A stretch of 64,000 bases of DNA. Source: Acidobacterium sp. S8. Lineage in GTDB: Bacteria > Acidobacteriota > Terriglobia > Terriglobales > Acidobacteriaceae. Each line of letters opens with the position of its first letter. Position 1 is the stretch's first letter. The stretch is from positions 318,402-382,401 of the forward strand of contig NZ_LMUM01000028.1 of assembly GCF_009765985.1 (NCBI RefSeq). Direction: 5' to 3'. A model generated the notes under the pieces. That model was not told the origin of the DNA. It saw only the letters and a list, made by a program, of their open reading frames with translations, and searched no databases. The translations under genes were made by a program, and so were the position numbers. Of the stretch, positions 9,649-19,866 are shown in pieces.

Positions 9649-10017
9649 CCTTCCCAAAAAAATACCGATGCCCGTATCGCCCTTCTGCAGGGAACGCTGG
9701 ACCTGCTCATTTTGAAGACTCTCGTGTTGGGGCCGTGTCATGGCCAAGGGGTGGCGCGGTTGATCCAGCGCCAATCGGAAGAGGTTTTCTTTGTAGATCA
9801 TGGTTCGCTCTATCTGGCGCTGCAGCGGCTTGAAGACAAGAAATGGATCAGCGCCAAGTGGGGCGTGAGCGAGAACAACCGCAAGGCGCGGTTCTATTCG
9901 TTGACGGCGAAGGGTCGCGAGCAACTCGTCGAGAAGACGACGGAGTGGGAGCGGTTGACGAGGGCGATGGGGCTGATTCTGGGCGGGAGCACGGCGCCGG
10001 GTGGCGAGGAGGCTTAG
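9646..10017 (+). CDS. PadR family transcriptional regulator
   Basis: A 123-residue winged-helix regulator. The N-terminal PadR signature is clear ([28 protein letters not shown]), followed by the recognition and wing region ([24 protein letters not shown], then [15 protein letters not shown]) and a C-terminal helix with W..L. The ATG at 9646 is preferred over an upstream in-frame start because it fits the usual PadR N-terminus. The stop lies two bases before the ADOP permease gene. A PadR regulator directly upstream of a duplicated FtsX-like permease is the standard arrangement in Acidobacteriota, and the regulator is assumed to control that permease. An inverted repeat overlaps its start codon. 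Confidence 0.9.
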   Translation: MPSQKNTDARIALLQGTLDLLILKTLVLGPCHGQGVARLIQRQSEEVFFVDHGSLYLALQRLEDKKWISAKWGVSENNRKARFYSLTAKGREQLVEKTTEWERLTRAMGLILGGSTAPGGEEA

Positions 10018-10019
10018 AG

Positions 10020-12623
10020 ATGTTCAAGCACAGGCGTAGCACAGAGGATTTCTCGGAGGAGATCAAGGCGCACCTGGAACTCGAAGCCGATGAACTCCGA
10101 CGTGAAGGCTTTAGCGACGATGAAGCGCGGCGGAAGGCGAGGGTCGAGTTTGGCAATGTTCCTGCGGCGCAAGAGCGTTTCTATTTGAAGAGTCGAATCG
10201 TGTGGCTGGACAATCTGGGGCGCGATCTTAAGTATGGGTTTCGCCAGCTGATGAAGAATCCGGGCTTCGCCGCGACCGCGATCCTCGTGCTTGCTCTGGG
10301 CATCGGCGCGAGTGTTGCGATCTTCGCTTTTGTGGATGCCGCATTGATCAAGCCGCTGCCATATAAAAGCCCATCGCGGCTCGTCAACATGTTTGAGAGC
10401 AATCAGACCGGGCCGAGGTTCCATCTGTCCTATTTGGATTATCTGGACTGGAAGAGACTCAATCACGTCTTCAGTTCGATGGCGGAGTACGAGCAGGACG
10501 ACCTTATGTTGAACACGTCCACAGGCACGCAACAAGCCAACGGAGCGCGGGTGAGCGATGGGTTCTTCCGGACGCTTGGGGTGATTCCGACGCTGGGTAG
10601 AGATTTCTATGACGGCGAAGATATTAAATCGGCTTCCGGTACGGTGTTGCTGAGCTACGCTGCGTGGCAGAAGTGGTTTGGTGGAAGGGCAGACGTAGTT
10701 GGGCAGACGGTAACTCTGAATGGGACTTTGGCGAGCGTCATCGGAGTGTTGCCGCGCAACTTTCATTTTGCTCCGGCGGGACCGGCTGAATTCTGGCTGA
10801 CGATCGATCCATCGAGTAACTGTAACAAAAACAGAGGTTGTCACAATTCCTTTGGAGTCGGCCGGCTCAAAGAGCGAATCTCCGTCACTGCGGCTGACGC
10901 GGAGATGAAGGAGATCGCGGGGCAGTTGCAAAAGCAGTATCCCGATTCGAATCTCACCCGCGACGCGCTGATCCTACCTCTGACAGACGTGATCGTTGGT
11001 GACATTCGCCCAATTCTGCTGGTGCTGTTGTGCGGCGCAGGTTTGTTGCTTTTAATTGCCAGCGTGAATGTTGCGAGCCTGTTGCTGGTGCGTTCCGAAA
11101 GCCGGAAACGAGAGATTGCCGTGCGCGGTGCTCTGGGGGCGACGCCGGGGCGGTTGATTCGCCAATTCATGGCGGAAGGTTTGCTTCTGGCGGCGAGTGG
11201 CAGCGTGCTCGGTATCGCATCTGCCTATGCCGCCACGCAGATTCTCCTGAAACTACTTCCGCCGGAGAGGCTCGCGGAGATGCCCTATTTGTCTGGAGTT
11301 GGGCTGGACGTTCGAGTAGTGCTCTTCGCTGGCGCAATTTCATTGCTGGCTGGCGCGATATTTTCTCTTACCCCGATGCTGCGGCTGTCATTGGTGACCG
11401 TGCAGCAAAGCCTGGCGGAGGGAGGACGGACAGGCGCGGGTGTCGTGTGGAGGCGCTTCGGCGCAAACCTTGTCGTCATCGAACTTGCCACGGCCATGAT
11501 GCTGCTGGTGGCTGCCGGTTTGCTGGGCAAGAGCTTCTACCGGCTGTTGCATGTGGAGATGGGTATCCAGCCGGAGAATCTGGCTATGTTACAGATCTGG
11601 GGACCAGCCTCCAGCTACGCGAAGGATCCGCAAAAGGTTGCGATGGAACGGCAGGTCTTGAGCAAGCTTGCGGCTATCCCAGGAGTGAAATCGGTTGCTG
11701 TCTCGAGCGATCTGCCAGTCGGGGATGGTGATGGTATCAAGGCGATCGGAATCGTCGGTAAGCCGAACCTGGGAGATTACAACGAAGTGAATGACCGGGA
11801 GGTGAGTTCCACCTATTTCACGACCCTGCAGGCACGGCTGTTGCGAGGCCGATATTTCACTGAGGCGGACGACGCCTCCCGGCCAGGGGTAATAATCATC
11901 AACGAGACGTTCGCAAAACGCTACTTCACGGGAGAGAATCCGTTAGGAAGCCGCATTAACTTCGGCGATGTGAAGTCTGTGCTGGAAATCGTCGGCGTCG
12001 TGGATGACATTAAAGAAGGGCCGTTGGATATCGCTACTCGTCCTGCGATGTATATGCCCTTCGCCCAGAGCCCGGACAATTCCTTCTTCGTCATCGTGCG
12101 CACGTCGCAAGATCCGAAATCCCTGCTACCTGCAATGGAGACCTCGATTCATGAGGTAGATCCCAACATTGCCACTCATAACGGCGTGACCATGACCGAC
12201 CACATTCGCGACTCGCCGGCAGCCTATCTGCACCGTTCCTCGGCGTGGCTGGTGGGAGGCTTTGCCACGATGGCACTGTTGCTTGGAGTGGTGGGGCTGT
12301 ATGGAGTGATTGCATATTCGGTAAGCCAACGGACGAGGGAGATCGGCATCCGGATGGCGCTTGGCGCGCAACGCTGGTCTGTCCACCAGATGGTTTTGCG
12401 AGAAGCGGGTTGGCTCACCACTACCGGAATCGCAATTGGAGCGGTTTGCTCGTTGGCTGCCGCCACACTCTTACGTGGTTTGTTGTTCGGGATTCATCCA
12501 TGGGACCTTCCAACTTTGGGGGGAGTAGCCGCAGTTCTAGGCGTTTCGGCCCTCCTGGCAAGCTATATTCCCGCTCGCCGCGCAGCATTGGTCGATCCGG
12601 TGATCGCGCTGCGTACTGAATAG
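10020..12623 (+). CDS. ADOP-type duplicated ABC permease (MacB/FtsX fold)
   Basis: Inner-membrane protein of 867 residues. The ATG at 10020 follows padR by two bases and gives the expected N-terminus. A longer open frame in this phase runs through padR and is an artefact. Residues about 1-60 form the soluble ADOP N-terminal segment ([20 protein letters not shown], then [13 protein letters not shown]). The first membrane helix follows ([21 protein letters not shown]), then a periplasmic MacB-type core domain, a first FtsX domain ([21 protein letters not shown]), a second periplasmic domain and a second FtsX domain ([18 protein letters not shown]). No ATPase is encoded nearby, as usual for this 'orphan' permease class. 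The function is unknown, with export or cell-envelope stress proposed for relatives. Confidence 0.9.
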   Translation: MFKHRRSTEDFSEEIKAHLELEADELRREGFSDDEARRKARVEFGNVPAAQERFYLKSRIVWLDNLGRDLKYGFRQLMKNPGFAATAILVLALGIGASVAIFAFVDAALIKPLPYKSPSRLVNMFESNQTGPRFHLSYLDYLDWKRLNHVFSSMAEYEQDDLMLNTSTGTQQANGARVSDGFFRTLGVIPTLGRDFYDGEDIKSASGTVLLSYAAWQKWFGGRADVVGQTVTLNGTLASVIGVLPRNFHFAPAGPAEFWLTIDPSSNCNKNRGCHNSFGVGRLKERISVTAADAEMKEIAGQLQKQYPDSNLTRDALILPLTDVIVGDIRPILLVLLCGAGLLLLIASVNVASLLLVRSESRKREIAVRGALGATPGRLIRQFMAEGLLLAASGSVLGIASAYAATQILLKLLPPERLAEMPYLSGVGLDVRVVLFAGAISLLAGAIFSLTPMLRLSLVTVQQSLAEGGRTGAGVVWRRFGANLVVIELATAMMLLVAAGLLGKSFYRLLHVEMGIQPENLAMLQIWGPASSYAKDPQKVAMERQVLSKLAAIPGVKSVAVSSDLPVGDGDGIKAIGIVGKPNLGDYNEVNDREVSSTYFTTLQARLLRGRYFTEADDASRPGVIIINETFAKRYFTGENPLGSRINFGDVKSVLEIVGVVDDIKEGPLDIATRPAMYMPFAQSPDNSFFVIVRTSQDPKSLLPAMETSIHEVDPNIATHNGVTMTDHIRDSPAAYLHRSSAWLVGGFATMALLLGVVGLYGVIAYSVSQRTREIGIRMALGAQRWSVHQMVLREAGWLTTTGIAIGAVCSLAAATLLRGLLFGIHPWDLPTLGGVAAVLGVSALLASYIPARRAALVDPVIALRTE

Positions 12624-12947
12624 ACTGGCGGTGGTGAATCTCGAGGTTGTCTCTAAATCAAATCGCCGAAGCTCGCTTTGAGCAAATCTGATCTCGAAAC
12701 GCGAGTTAGCCTGAAGTTATTATTCGCAAGAACGTCGTAGCTGGTCCTTGGCCATTTTAAGGTCGATCTTCTACCAACGTTTTTAATCGTGGGTCGTTCA
12801 TCGCCCACTTGAACTGGAGCGAATGGTAAACAGAAGCCGACATTTCGGTACTAATCCTGCTTTTGCCGTCTAAGTCATTGACCACTGCCGAGTTGGCCGT
12901 GATCTCCCGGAACTCTGAACTCCATCCCAAACGGCGCAAGTTCTGAA
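12624..12947. other. intergenic region after the ADOP permease
   Basis: About 320 bases. A 64-codon minus-strand frame at 12757-12951 overlaps the end of the methyltransferase-like pseudogene and has no recognisable product. I see no clear terminator. Confidence 0.3.
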
Positions 12948-13616
12948 TCAATAGACCCCCGGAATCAGCCGCCAGGTTCGCGCGACGTAGGCATCGTATT
13001 CGGCTCCGAAGTGTGCCCTCAAAAGGCGCTCTTCGGAGTGAATGCGTGGGATGAGCGGCATCAACAGTAGCAAAGCAATTACAACGCCGGACCAGCCGCG
13101 AAACGCAGCCCCCATCCCAGCATGTTGATAATCATTCCCAGGTAGCTGGGGTTGCGAACAAGGCTGTAAATGCCGTGTGTTTCCAGCCTATGGCCCGACT
13201 GGATGGTCACCAACCCACTGAACCGCGAACCCAGCACAAAGACCGGCCACAGTCGCAGTGCTCCGCCGAGCACATACAGAATCACGCCTATCCAGCGAGT
13301 TGTTTCTCCGTCGATGGTCCACAGTCCAAGCCGATCTGTATAGGGCGGCAGGATGGCGCTGGTCAACGCGATTAGGCCGAGGGCGACGAAGACCCAGCGG
13401 TTGGCGCGATCCTCCTTTTCGCCGGAACTCAGGTTTAGATTGCCGAAAGGGTGCGACAAACATCATCCCTAGGGTGGCTACCGCTAACACGATCAGTGCC
13501 GGATGGCTGAAGAACGCCGTCCATCCACCGAGTACGATCATCGCCAGCCCGAATTGCACGGTTCCAGCGATGAGGCTGAAGACAAGTACTCTTGCGGGAG
13601 TCAAATGGCTTTTCAT
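12948..13616 (-). pseudogene. isoprenylcysteine carboxyl methyltransferase-like membrane protein, two frameshifts
   Basis: Three pieces in different frames reconstruct one protein of about 222 residues. The N-terminus starts at 13616 with an AGGAGG ribosome site (MKSHLTPARVLVF, two membrane helices, ending near MMFVAPFR). The frame changes near 13445 into NLSSGEKEDRANRWVFVALG through HGIYSLVRNPSYLGMIINML. It changes again at a run of five G (near 13110) into GWSGVVIALLLLMPLIPRI and RAHFGAEYDAYVARTWRL, ending at the TGA at 12948. The RNPSYLG and RxHFGxEYxxY motifs are those of ICMT/PEMT-like methyltransferases that use SAM at the membrane. Both breaks are single-base events, so true decay and assembly error are both possible. 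It is divergent from the MarR/GbsR-type gene, 56 bases away. Confidence 0.75.
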
Positions 13617-13660
13617 GATCGGGAACCTCCTCTGTTATCGCTCAACGAGCATGCATTTAG

Positions 13661-13684
13661 TATATTCGGGATATGCCGAATATA
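13661..13684. promoter_or_regulatory. 24-bp palindrome over the start of the MarR/GbsR-type gene
   Basis: TATATTCGG at 13661-13669 pairs perfectly with CCGAATATA at 13676-13684, separated by six bases that contain the ATG of the regulator. It sits in the divergent region shared with the methyltransferase-like gene. A two-fold symmetric AT-rich site of this size is what a dimeric MarR-type repressor binds, so I read it as the operator for autoregulation and for the divergent gene. Confidence 0.65.
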
Positions 13685-14137
13685 AGAAATAAAGAACCGC
13701 AACAAATCCGTCACCGCTTTATTCAGGGCATGGCCGACCTTCTTGTGCCCCTTGGGGTTCCGCAGACCGCGGCACGGCTATACGGGTACTTGCTGCTCAG
13801 CGATGCCCCAGTCAGTTTGGACCGCATCGTGGCTGACCTCGAAATCAGCAAGAGCACGGCAAGCGTTGCGGCGCATCTCCTGGAGATGTATACCCTGGTC
13901 CGCCGGAGCGGCCAGCGCGGCACCCGCAGGGCATTGTTCGAGCCATCGGACGACTATAGCGGAATGATCAATGCACAAAAACGATCACTGGAACGATTGG
14001 CAGCTTTGATTAAGGAGGGCGCCCGAAGTTCGTCCAGCAGGAAAACGCGCGAACGTCTAAGAACTATGGCCGAGTTTTACCTTGCGAATCGCGACGCAAT
14101 GGAATCGGCGCAACGAGAGTGGTCGGCGCGAAAGTGA
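13673..14137 (+). CDS. MarR/GbsR-type winged-helix transcriptional regulator
   Basis: A 154-residue cytoplasmic regulator. The core (ARLYGYLLLSDAPVSLDRIV, ADLEISKSTASVAAHLLEMY, VRRSGQRGTRRALFEPSDDY) is the GbsR-like MarR fold: helix-turn-helix with the recognition helix around SKSTASVAAHLLE, then the wing. A C-terminal coiled segment (KTRERLRTMAEFYLANRDAM) should mediate dimerisation. It is divergent from an ICMT-like methyltransferase gene, an arrangement that suggests it controls that gene. The palindrome at 13661-13684 overlaps its own start codon. The ligand is unknown. Confidence 0.8.
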   Translation: MPNIRNKEPQQIRHRFIQGMADLLVPLGVPQTAARLYGYLLLSDAPVSLDRIVADLEISKSTASVAAHLLEMYTLVRRSGQRGTRRALFEPSDDYSGMINAQKRSLERLAALIKEGARSSSSRKTRERLRTMAEFYLANRDAMESAQREWSARK

Positions 14138-14522
14138 GGAATGCTCCTGCCGGTCAACAAAGATTCAGCTCCCGATTCGCAGAGGGAAGCCAGTTTGTGG
14201 TGACCGGATCTCTCGCACCTGGATTTCCGTTGGCGTGAAAAGGCAACGCGCTGATTGAGCAGGTGCGCAGGAGGGTTTCTAGCTGTTCCATACGTATGGT
14301 CGCCCAACCTCCCCCAATCCGCCCCGAGGCAGTCAAAATGGGAGTTCTGTCCGGAATGGTGGTGACACGCCCAGAACTCGAAGTTTTGAGTAGTTCGGCT
14401 TTGCTGAGTGCAGTGGCGATTTATCGTCAACTGGGTGCGTTCAGGTAGTCCAATATGTAGTTGATGATGGAACACCGGGAACAGGTGCTGCGTAGGTACT
14501 GGAACAAGGAGTGGACAGCCCT
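14138..14522. other. intergenic region upstream of the hydrolase
   Basis: About 385 bases. Short frames exist on both strands (for example 14154-14336 minus) but none has a ribosome site or recognisable product. An AAGGAG at 14506-14511 serves the hydrolase gene. Confidence 0.35.
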
Positions 14523-15533
14523 ATGTCTCGTCGCAGTTGTTTAGCTGGTTCTGTGCTGCTCGCTTTCCTCGCGGCTGTTCCCCTTCATTCGCAGAGCTTA
14601 GCCGTCTGGAGAGACCCATCACCACACACTACGCGATTTGTAACCGTAGACAAGGACGTTCGGTTGGAAGTGCTCGATTGGGGCGGTTCTGGCAGGCCGA
14701 TCGTTCTACTCGCCGGGGGCGGCAATACGGCTCACGTTTTCGACGATTTCGCGCCGAAGCTCACGGATCACTACCATGTCTACGGCATTACCCGGCGTGG
14801 GTTCGGCGCCTCCGGTTATTCAGCAACGGATCACCCGGCTGATCGCCTCGGCGATGACGTAATAGATGTGATTGACGCGCTCAATCTGGACAGACCTATC
14901 CTCGTGGGACATTCGATCGCTGGGGTGGAGTTGAGTTCAGTTGCAAATAGCCATCCACATCGAGTTGCGGGACTGGTCTACCTGGACGCCGCGTATTCTT
15001 ACGCATTTGACGACGGTAACGGAGGGAGCATTATGGAAATCCAGAAACTCCAGGGACCTCAACCTCCGCCGCCCAGTAAAAGGGATTTGTCCAGTTTCAG
15101 TGCATTGCAGAAATATTATGAGCGCGTGAACGGATTCCGCTTCCCCGAAGCAGAACTCCGCGCGCAGAGGGAATCCACTTCTGATGGAGGCGTGGGAAAA
15201 CAACGCGATCTTCCTGGTACCGCCTTGTTCATGCCACTGATGACGGGCACGAAGAAATACACTGCTATTCCGGCCCCGGCACTTGTCATTTTTGCAAACC
15301 CGCACAGCCAAGGAATGTGGGTTGACGAAAATACAGATCCTTCGGTGCAAACCGCAGCCAAGACTTATTCCACTGCATTGGAAGCTCTAACGGAGAGGCA
15401 GGAGGAGTCGGTGAAAAATGGCGTGCCCACGGTGCATGTGATTACACTGCCATGTGCGAATCACTATGTATTTCTGTCAAACGAGGCTGAGGTGCTGAAG
15501 GACATAGGTGCTTTTCGCGCTAGTCTGCGTTAG
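14523..15533 (+). CDS. secreted alpha/beta hydrolase
   Basis: A 336-residue exported hydrolase of the alpha/beta fold. Signal peptide: MSRRSCLAGSVLLAFLAAVP, cleaved near LHS-QS. The fold elements are an oxyanion-type loop (IVLLAGGGNTAHVFDDF), the nucleophile elbow GHSIAG with Ser131, an acid in the second half and a C-terminal histidine in CANHYVF (His314). These make a plausible catalytic triad for an ester or related bond. The GTG at 14511 is also in frame, but the ATG at 14523 gives the proper signal peptide with AAGGAG upstream. It stands alone between non-coding stretches; the substrate is not evident. Confidence 0.8.
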   Translation: MSRRSCLAGSVLLAFLAAVPLHSQSLAVWRDPSPHTTRFVTVDKDVRLEVLDWGGSGRPIVLLAGGGNTAHVFDDFAPKLTDHYHVYGITRRGFGASGYSATDHPADRLGDDVIDVIDALNLDRPILVGHSIAGVELSSVANSHPHRVAGLVYLDAAYSYAFDDGNGGSIMEIQKLQGPQPPPPSKRDLSSFSALQKYYERVNGFRFPEAELRAQRESTSDGGVGKQRDLPGTALFMPLMTGTKKYTAIPAPALVIFANPHSQGMWVDENTDPSVQTAAKTYSTALEALTERQEESVKNGVPTVHVITLPCANHYVFLSNEAEVLKDIGAFRASLR

Positions 15534-15885
15534 CTGCGAAGTACGATGGAGCAGTCCGCATCTCAAAGAATTCCATTCCAGATTTCTCAGTTGACGCTAT
15601 CAGGCCAAAGCACTCATTGAGGTTTCAACCTGCGCTATACACGGCTAACTAATACTGGCATCGAGCCACGCCTGGGCTGTTCCACGCTACTTCAGCGATG
15701 CCTTTGAGTGATCAAGCTACGGGGAACTTGCCAACCAGTCGATTAGCATTACCGATTGGAGCAAGATCCGAGCTAAGTGATATACGTATTCCCGACGTCG
15801 AAATTTGAATAGATTGCGTCTCAAACTGAGAAGGTTCCGTCCTCCTCGGAGCTCAAAGAATTCTTTGCAGCAGGTCAGGATAAGA
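15534..15885. other. intergenic region upstream of the GH54-like gene
   Basis: About 350 bases, relatively AT-rich toward its end, with no gene, repeat or motif that I can support apart from the AGGT/AGGA ribosome site near 15875. Confidence 0.35.
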
Positions 15886-18800
15886 ATGAAAAAGAGAATC
15901 GATTTTGTGCTTACGCTCGCACTTACGATTGTTGGCACCACCTTCGCGATGGCGCAACAGTCTCCTGCGGGTGGCGTCGTTCCTCCAGACAGGCCTCAAG
16001 GCTCGTGCGACATTTACGCGGCTGCCGGTGACCCATGTGTCGCGGCACATAGCACTACCCGTGCGTTATATGCGACCTATAACGGCCCCCTCTACCAGGT
16101 TTTGCGCCAATCGGACGGTAAGACCCTGGACATTGGCGTTGTCCAGGCTACTGCTACGCAAGTGCCGGATCCCGGCGGATACGCGGACGCAGCCGCACAG
16201 GATAAATTCTGCGCCGATACCTATTGCTGGATCAGCATCATCTACGACCAATCTCCCAAACACAACGATTTAATTCAGGCTCCCCGTGGCGGATTCAGCG
16301 GCACGGCCTTGGGCGGCTTCAACAACCTTCCTATTGCCGATATGGCGCCAATTACGATCATGGGGCACAAGGTCTACGGTGTCTTCATCGAACCAGGCAT
16401 GGGACTTCGCCAGAACAATGTGAAAGGCACCGCAGTCGACGACCAGGCGGAGGGGCAATACTGGGTCGTCAGCGGGAAGCATTTCAACGCCGGTTGCTGT
16501 TTCGACTACGGCAATGCCGAGATTGACAGTCGCGATGATGATAACGGCACTATGGAGACCCTCTACTTCGGTAACGCCACGCCGTGGTACAGCGGAGCTG
16601 GTGACGGGCCGTGGATCATGACCGATCAGGAAAATAATCTTGTCGGGTGCGTCAACGAGGATGGGACCAAAGGCTGTCCCAATTTACCGAGCATCCCCTG
16701 GCGCTTTGTAACCGCAATCGGTAAAGGAGAACCACACCATTGGACATCCATGGGTGGTGACGCGCAAAAGGGCGTTCTGTCACTCATGTTCGATGGGCAC
16801 CGTGTGAATCCAACCTACGACCCGATGCGCAAACAGGGGGCGATTCTCCTGGGCAACGGGGGTGACAATAGTGTCGGTTCACAAGGAACGTTCTATGAAG
16901 GAGCGATGACTGCGGCTGGCACGTTCCCATCGAACGCTAGCGACCAGCTTGTCCAGGCAAACATTGTGGCTGCTAGATACGATGTGGCTCCACTTAGTCT
17001 GGCTCCGGCTGCGACAGCAAAAACGCATGCAGGCCCGCAGACCTTTACTCCGGGATCCTCGCGAGACTTCACCGTGACATTCACGAATACAACAGGTGCG
17101 CCCGCATCGGACATTTCATTGAGCATCGCTGTACCTAGCAAACAGTGGACTGCTGTCGTTTCAGGCACGAACGAAAAGTCTAAGACGTTCGCTCAACAGA
17201 TCGCTCCAGGTGCGAGCGTGAGCGAGACTTTCACAGTCACCTCAGCGTCAGCAGCCTTCAACGGTGATCTCGTCGGCCATGCATTGTGGATGAATTCGAC
17301 CAATGGCAGAAAGCAGGTTGAAACGGCGGTTGAAAAGATTCGTAATGCAAGACCAGTCAAAATCAACGAGTTTCGAGTTAACTCAAGCGCTCCCGGCAAC
17401 CCGACAGATTCATTTATCGAACTCTACAACGCAGGTTCTCAAAGCGTCGATCTCTCCAACTGGACATTGACCGAGCACCCAGCCCACCAGGCAATCTTCT
17501 CGACGGTAAAGATCCCGGCCGGAACGAAGCTTGCAGCCGGTGGCTTCTACCTGCTCGGGCTCTCTAACTCGGGGCTGGCGGTTCCCGCACACGCAGGTGA
17601 CAGCACCATCCATGTCAGAAACACCGACGGAATGTCGGTCGGCGACACGATCAACATCGGCATCGGCTCCAGTATGGAAGCGCGCAAGATCGCAAGCCTG
17701 GGGACGGCTGTCAGCAACCATACAACGTTGTGGCAATCGCTTCCCGAAGAACCAGTGATCGCGATTCCTGCCGGCTCGACCAATGTGCCGGTTGAAGATG
17801 CATCTGGCTTTGTCATTGGTCAGAAGATTGCGCTTGGCTATGGCTCTACCTATCCGATCGTTGCTAATACTAGGGAGCAGTACGAGATTGCGACAGTGAC
17901 GGCAGTTGGTAAGCCTGGCACACAAGCATATCTGGCGATGGAAGCACCTGCGGGAGCCACCAACATCCAAGTGACGTCCCTCACAAATATCTCCACCGGT
18001 GACAAGATCAGGTTGGACATTGGCAGCGTTGGTCACGGGATCGAAACCGTAACGGTGGCCCATGTCGGTACAGCAGCGAATCAGACCAATCTCTCAGCTC
18101 CTGCGAGCGCCGGAGCAACCCGGATCAGCGTGCGCCGAGCGGAGGGTTTCGCCGCAGGCGACAAGATCACAGTCGGTACGCCAGCAAGCCAGCAAACCGT
18201 TACCGTTACCGCTGTGGGCACCCCGGAATCGGATGGTACGCCCATCGACTTCACACCCGCCCTTGCCAAACCTCATGTAGTCAGTGAATGGGTGGTATCT
18301 CCAGGAACCGGCCTGGACCTGGCAGCTCCCTTACGGTTTAATCATGCGGCCAACCTGCCGTTCAGCGATCGCGGCACGGGAATCAGCTTCCAGCCAGCAA
18401 CTGCCTTTGCCCATTCGAGCAACGAGCCAGTCCAGGCGCTCGGGACAGGCATAACGCTGGATAGACCACTGACCAACGATCACGCGATCCACGCGGCCGT
18501 ACGCGATGCCGCAGTAAAGACCGCCGGATACCAGGGTATGCCAACGCCCAACCAGTGGTTCGGCGGACCGGAATTAACCACGAAGTCTCCGCAATTCGGC
18601 CGTACTCTCACCGTCGAAGAAGGCAGCATCATACTACGCGATCCCTCGGGCGTGGTTGCCGACAGCCTTAACTATGGAGGCCTTGTCGATCCATGGGCCG
18701 CAGAAGGGGATCAGGCTGTCTCAGGAACTCAGTTAAGTGGCTGCTACGCCCCGGCACCTGGCTCAGTTTTCAACCCCTGGTCGACGGTTGTGGCGCCTGT

Positions 18801-19353
18801 TGCCATCAATACAAGCGCGGGACGGTTTCCTGACGGCGCCGATACCGACAGCAACTGTGCAGATTTTTCAACGCAGGCCGCTGCCTCTTTGTCGGCTACG
18901 TCGGCTGTGGGTGCAACGAACATCAAGGTCGCCAGTACGGAAGGCTTCCGTCCAGGCCAGACAGTTCATATTGATTCTGGTGCAGATACTGAAACTGCCG
19001 TCATCGCCGCGGTTGGAACGGCAGGTGCCACGACGGTACGCACTTCCATTGATGCTGGAGCAACTCTTCTGCCTGCCGTAAGCGTGACTGGCTTTGGTAA
19101 AGGCCAAACAATCACGATCGACGAAGGAGCAAATGCTGAAACGGCTGTTGTTTCATCGATCAGGGCCCGTGGTGCCGCCACCATTACCGTCGTCGCACCC
19201 CTCGCTCGTGCTCACACGGCAGGCGCTCAGATCTCGGGTAGCGGCATCAGCCTCATCACTCCACTAACTCGGACTCATACCAACGGAGCGCAGGTTTCCG
19301 ATAGCGTTCCAACTCCCGGCGCGCCGAACCAATATAGCGGTAGAAATCATTGA
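15886..19353 (+). CDS. GH54-like alpha-L-arabinofuranosidase with lamin-tail and repeat domains
   Basis: Secreted multidomain protein of 1155 residues. Signal peptide MKKRIDFVLTLALTIVGTTF, cleaved near AMA-QQ. Residues about 35-370 match the catalytic domain of fungal-type AbfB arabinofuranosidases: CDIYAAAGDPCVAAHSTTRA, paired cysteines, YNGPLYQVLR, and AGCCFDYGNAE with Glu212 at the position of the known nucleophile. Asp292 in GGDAQ is the likely acid/base. An NEW3-like domain follows (SSRDFTVTFTNTTG). A lamin-tail domain (INEFRVNSSAPGNPTDSFIE, about 490-580) resumes near 920 (EEGSIILRDPSGVVADSLNY). Between and after lie at least six copies of a beta repeat of the form GATNIxVxSxxGFxxGQTIxI. 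It would release arabinose from arabinans or arabinoxylan; the repeats probably bind surface or substrate. No partner genes are adjacent. Confidence 0.8.
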   Translation: MKKRIDFVLTLALTIVGTTFAMAQQSPAGGVVPPDRPQGSCDIYAAAGDPCVAAHSTTRALYATYNGPLYQVLRQSDGKTLDIGVVQATATQVPDPGGYADAAAQDKFCADTYCWISIIYDQSPKHNDLIQAPRGGFSGTALGGFNNLPIADMAPITIMGHKVYGVFIEPGMGLRQNNVKGTAVDDQAEGQYWVVSGKHFNAGCCFDYGNAEIDSRDDDNGTMETLYFGNATPWYSGAGDGPWIMTDQENNLVGCVNEDGTKGCPNLPSIPWRFVTAIGKGEPHHWTSMGGDAQKGVLSLMFDGHRVNPTYDPMRKQGAILLGNGGDNSVGSQGTFYEGAMTAAGTFPSNASDQLVQANIVAARYDVAPLSLAPAATAKTHAGPQTFTPGSSRDFTVTFTNTTGAPASDISLSIAVPSKQWTAVVSGTNEKSKTFAQQIAPGASVSETFTVTSASAAFNGDLVGHALWMNSTNGRKQVETAVEKIRNARPVKINEFRVNSSAPGNPTDSFIELYNAGSQSVDLSNWTLTEHPAHQAIFSTVKIPAGTKLAAGGFYLLGLSNSGLAVPAHAGDSTIHVRNTDGMSVGDTINIGIGSSMEARKIASLGTAVSNHTTLWQSLPEEPVIAIPAGSTNVPVEDASGFVIGQKIALGYGSTYPIVANTREQYEIATVTAVGKPGTQAYLAMEAPAGATNIQVTSLTNISTGDKIRLDIGSVGHGIETVTVAHVGTAANQTNLSAPASAGATRISVRRAEGFAAGDKITVGTPASQQTVTVTAVGTPESDGTPIDFTPALAKPHVVSEWVVSPGTGLDLAAPLRFNHAANLPFSDRGTGISFQPATAFAHSSNEPVQALGTGITLDRPLTNDHAIHAAVRDAAVKTAGYQGMPTPNQWFGGPELTTKSPQFGRTLTVEEGSIILRDPSGVVADSLNYGGLVDPWAAEGDQAVSGTQLSGCYAPAPGSVFNPWSTVVAPVAINTSAGRFPDGADTDSNCADFSTQAAASLSATSAVGATNIKVASTEGFRPGQTVHIDSGADTETAVIAAVGTAGATTVRTSIDAGATLLPAVSVTGFGKGQTITIDEGANAETAVVSSIRARGAATITVVAPLARAHTAGAQISGSGISLITPLTRTHTNGAQVSDSVPTPGAPNQYSGRNH

Positions 19354-19866
19354 GATGGCCAAAACTTGGACCTTTATGAACGGATCGCGTTGAGCAAATT
19401 TTTATGTTTTGAGTTCAGCGGTAGGGCCTTCTCGGTGGCTATCAGTCTGCCGGGCGACTTCGGGTTACCTCCTCCATGTATCGATGCCTAAGCTGGAAAT
19501 GCGGTGAGTGAAATCGCTATGGTTAGCCCCAGCAGAGAACTTTTTCATGAGCAACTCCTAGACGCGGCATTCAGTCGCGCTGTAGAGCCTAAACTGCCAA
19601 TTCTAAAAATTTAAAGAGAGAATTTTTTTCTCCATGAGTTCACGGCAGTTCCAAGCTTTGCGGAATATCCATTAGGGTAGGATCCGAGAGGATCAGCACG
19701 GAGCTTGGTCGAATTCACCATGCGCAAGACGGCGCGCTGAGCCGAGTTGCTGGATGCTATCAGCTTTAGGTGCCTTGCTTTTCTCCCCTCCGACGATAGA
19801 GTGCGATACGGTCGCGCAGTCGTTGCAATGCAACTGAGGCAACGTCCTCCCCGCTCACCGCCGAGG
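19354..19866. other. intergenic region with a possible gene-start remnant on the minus strand
   Basis: About 510 bases. On the minus strand a GGAG ribosome site and ATG (19546-19548) open MKKFSAGA. A +1 shift then reads TIAISLTAFPA and stops. This resembles the first residues of a signal peptide and may be a decayed gene start, but support is thin. Nothing else is recognisable. Confidence 0.25.

Noticed and set aside
9843..10019. N-terminal extension of the ADOP permease through padR
   Set aside because: It lies in a shifted frame inside a clear PadR gene, and the ADOP family N-terminus begins at 10020.
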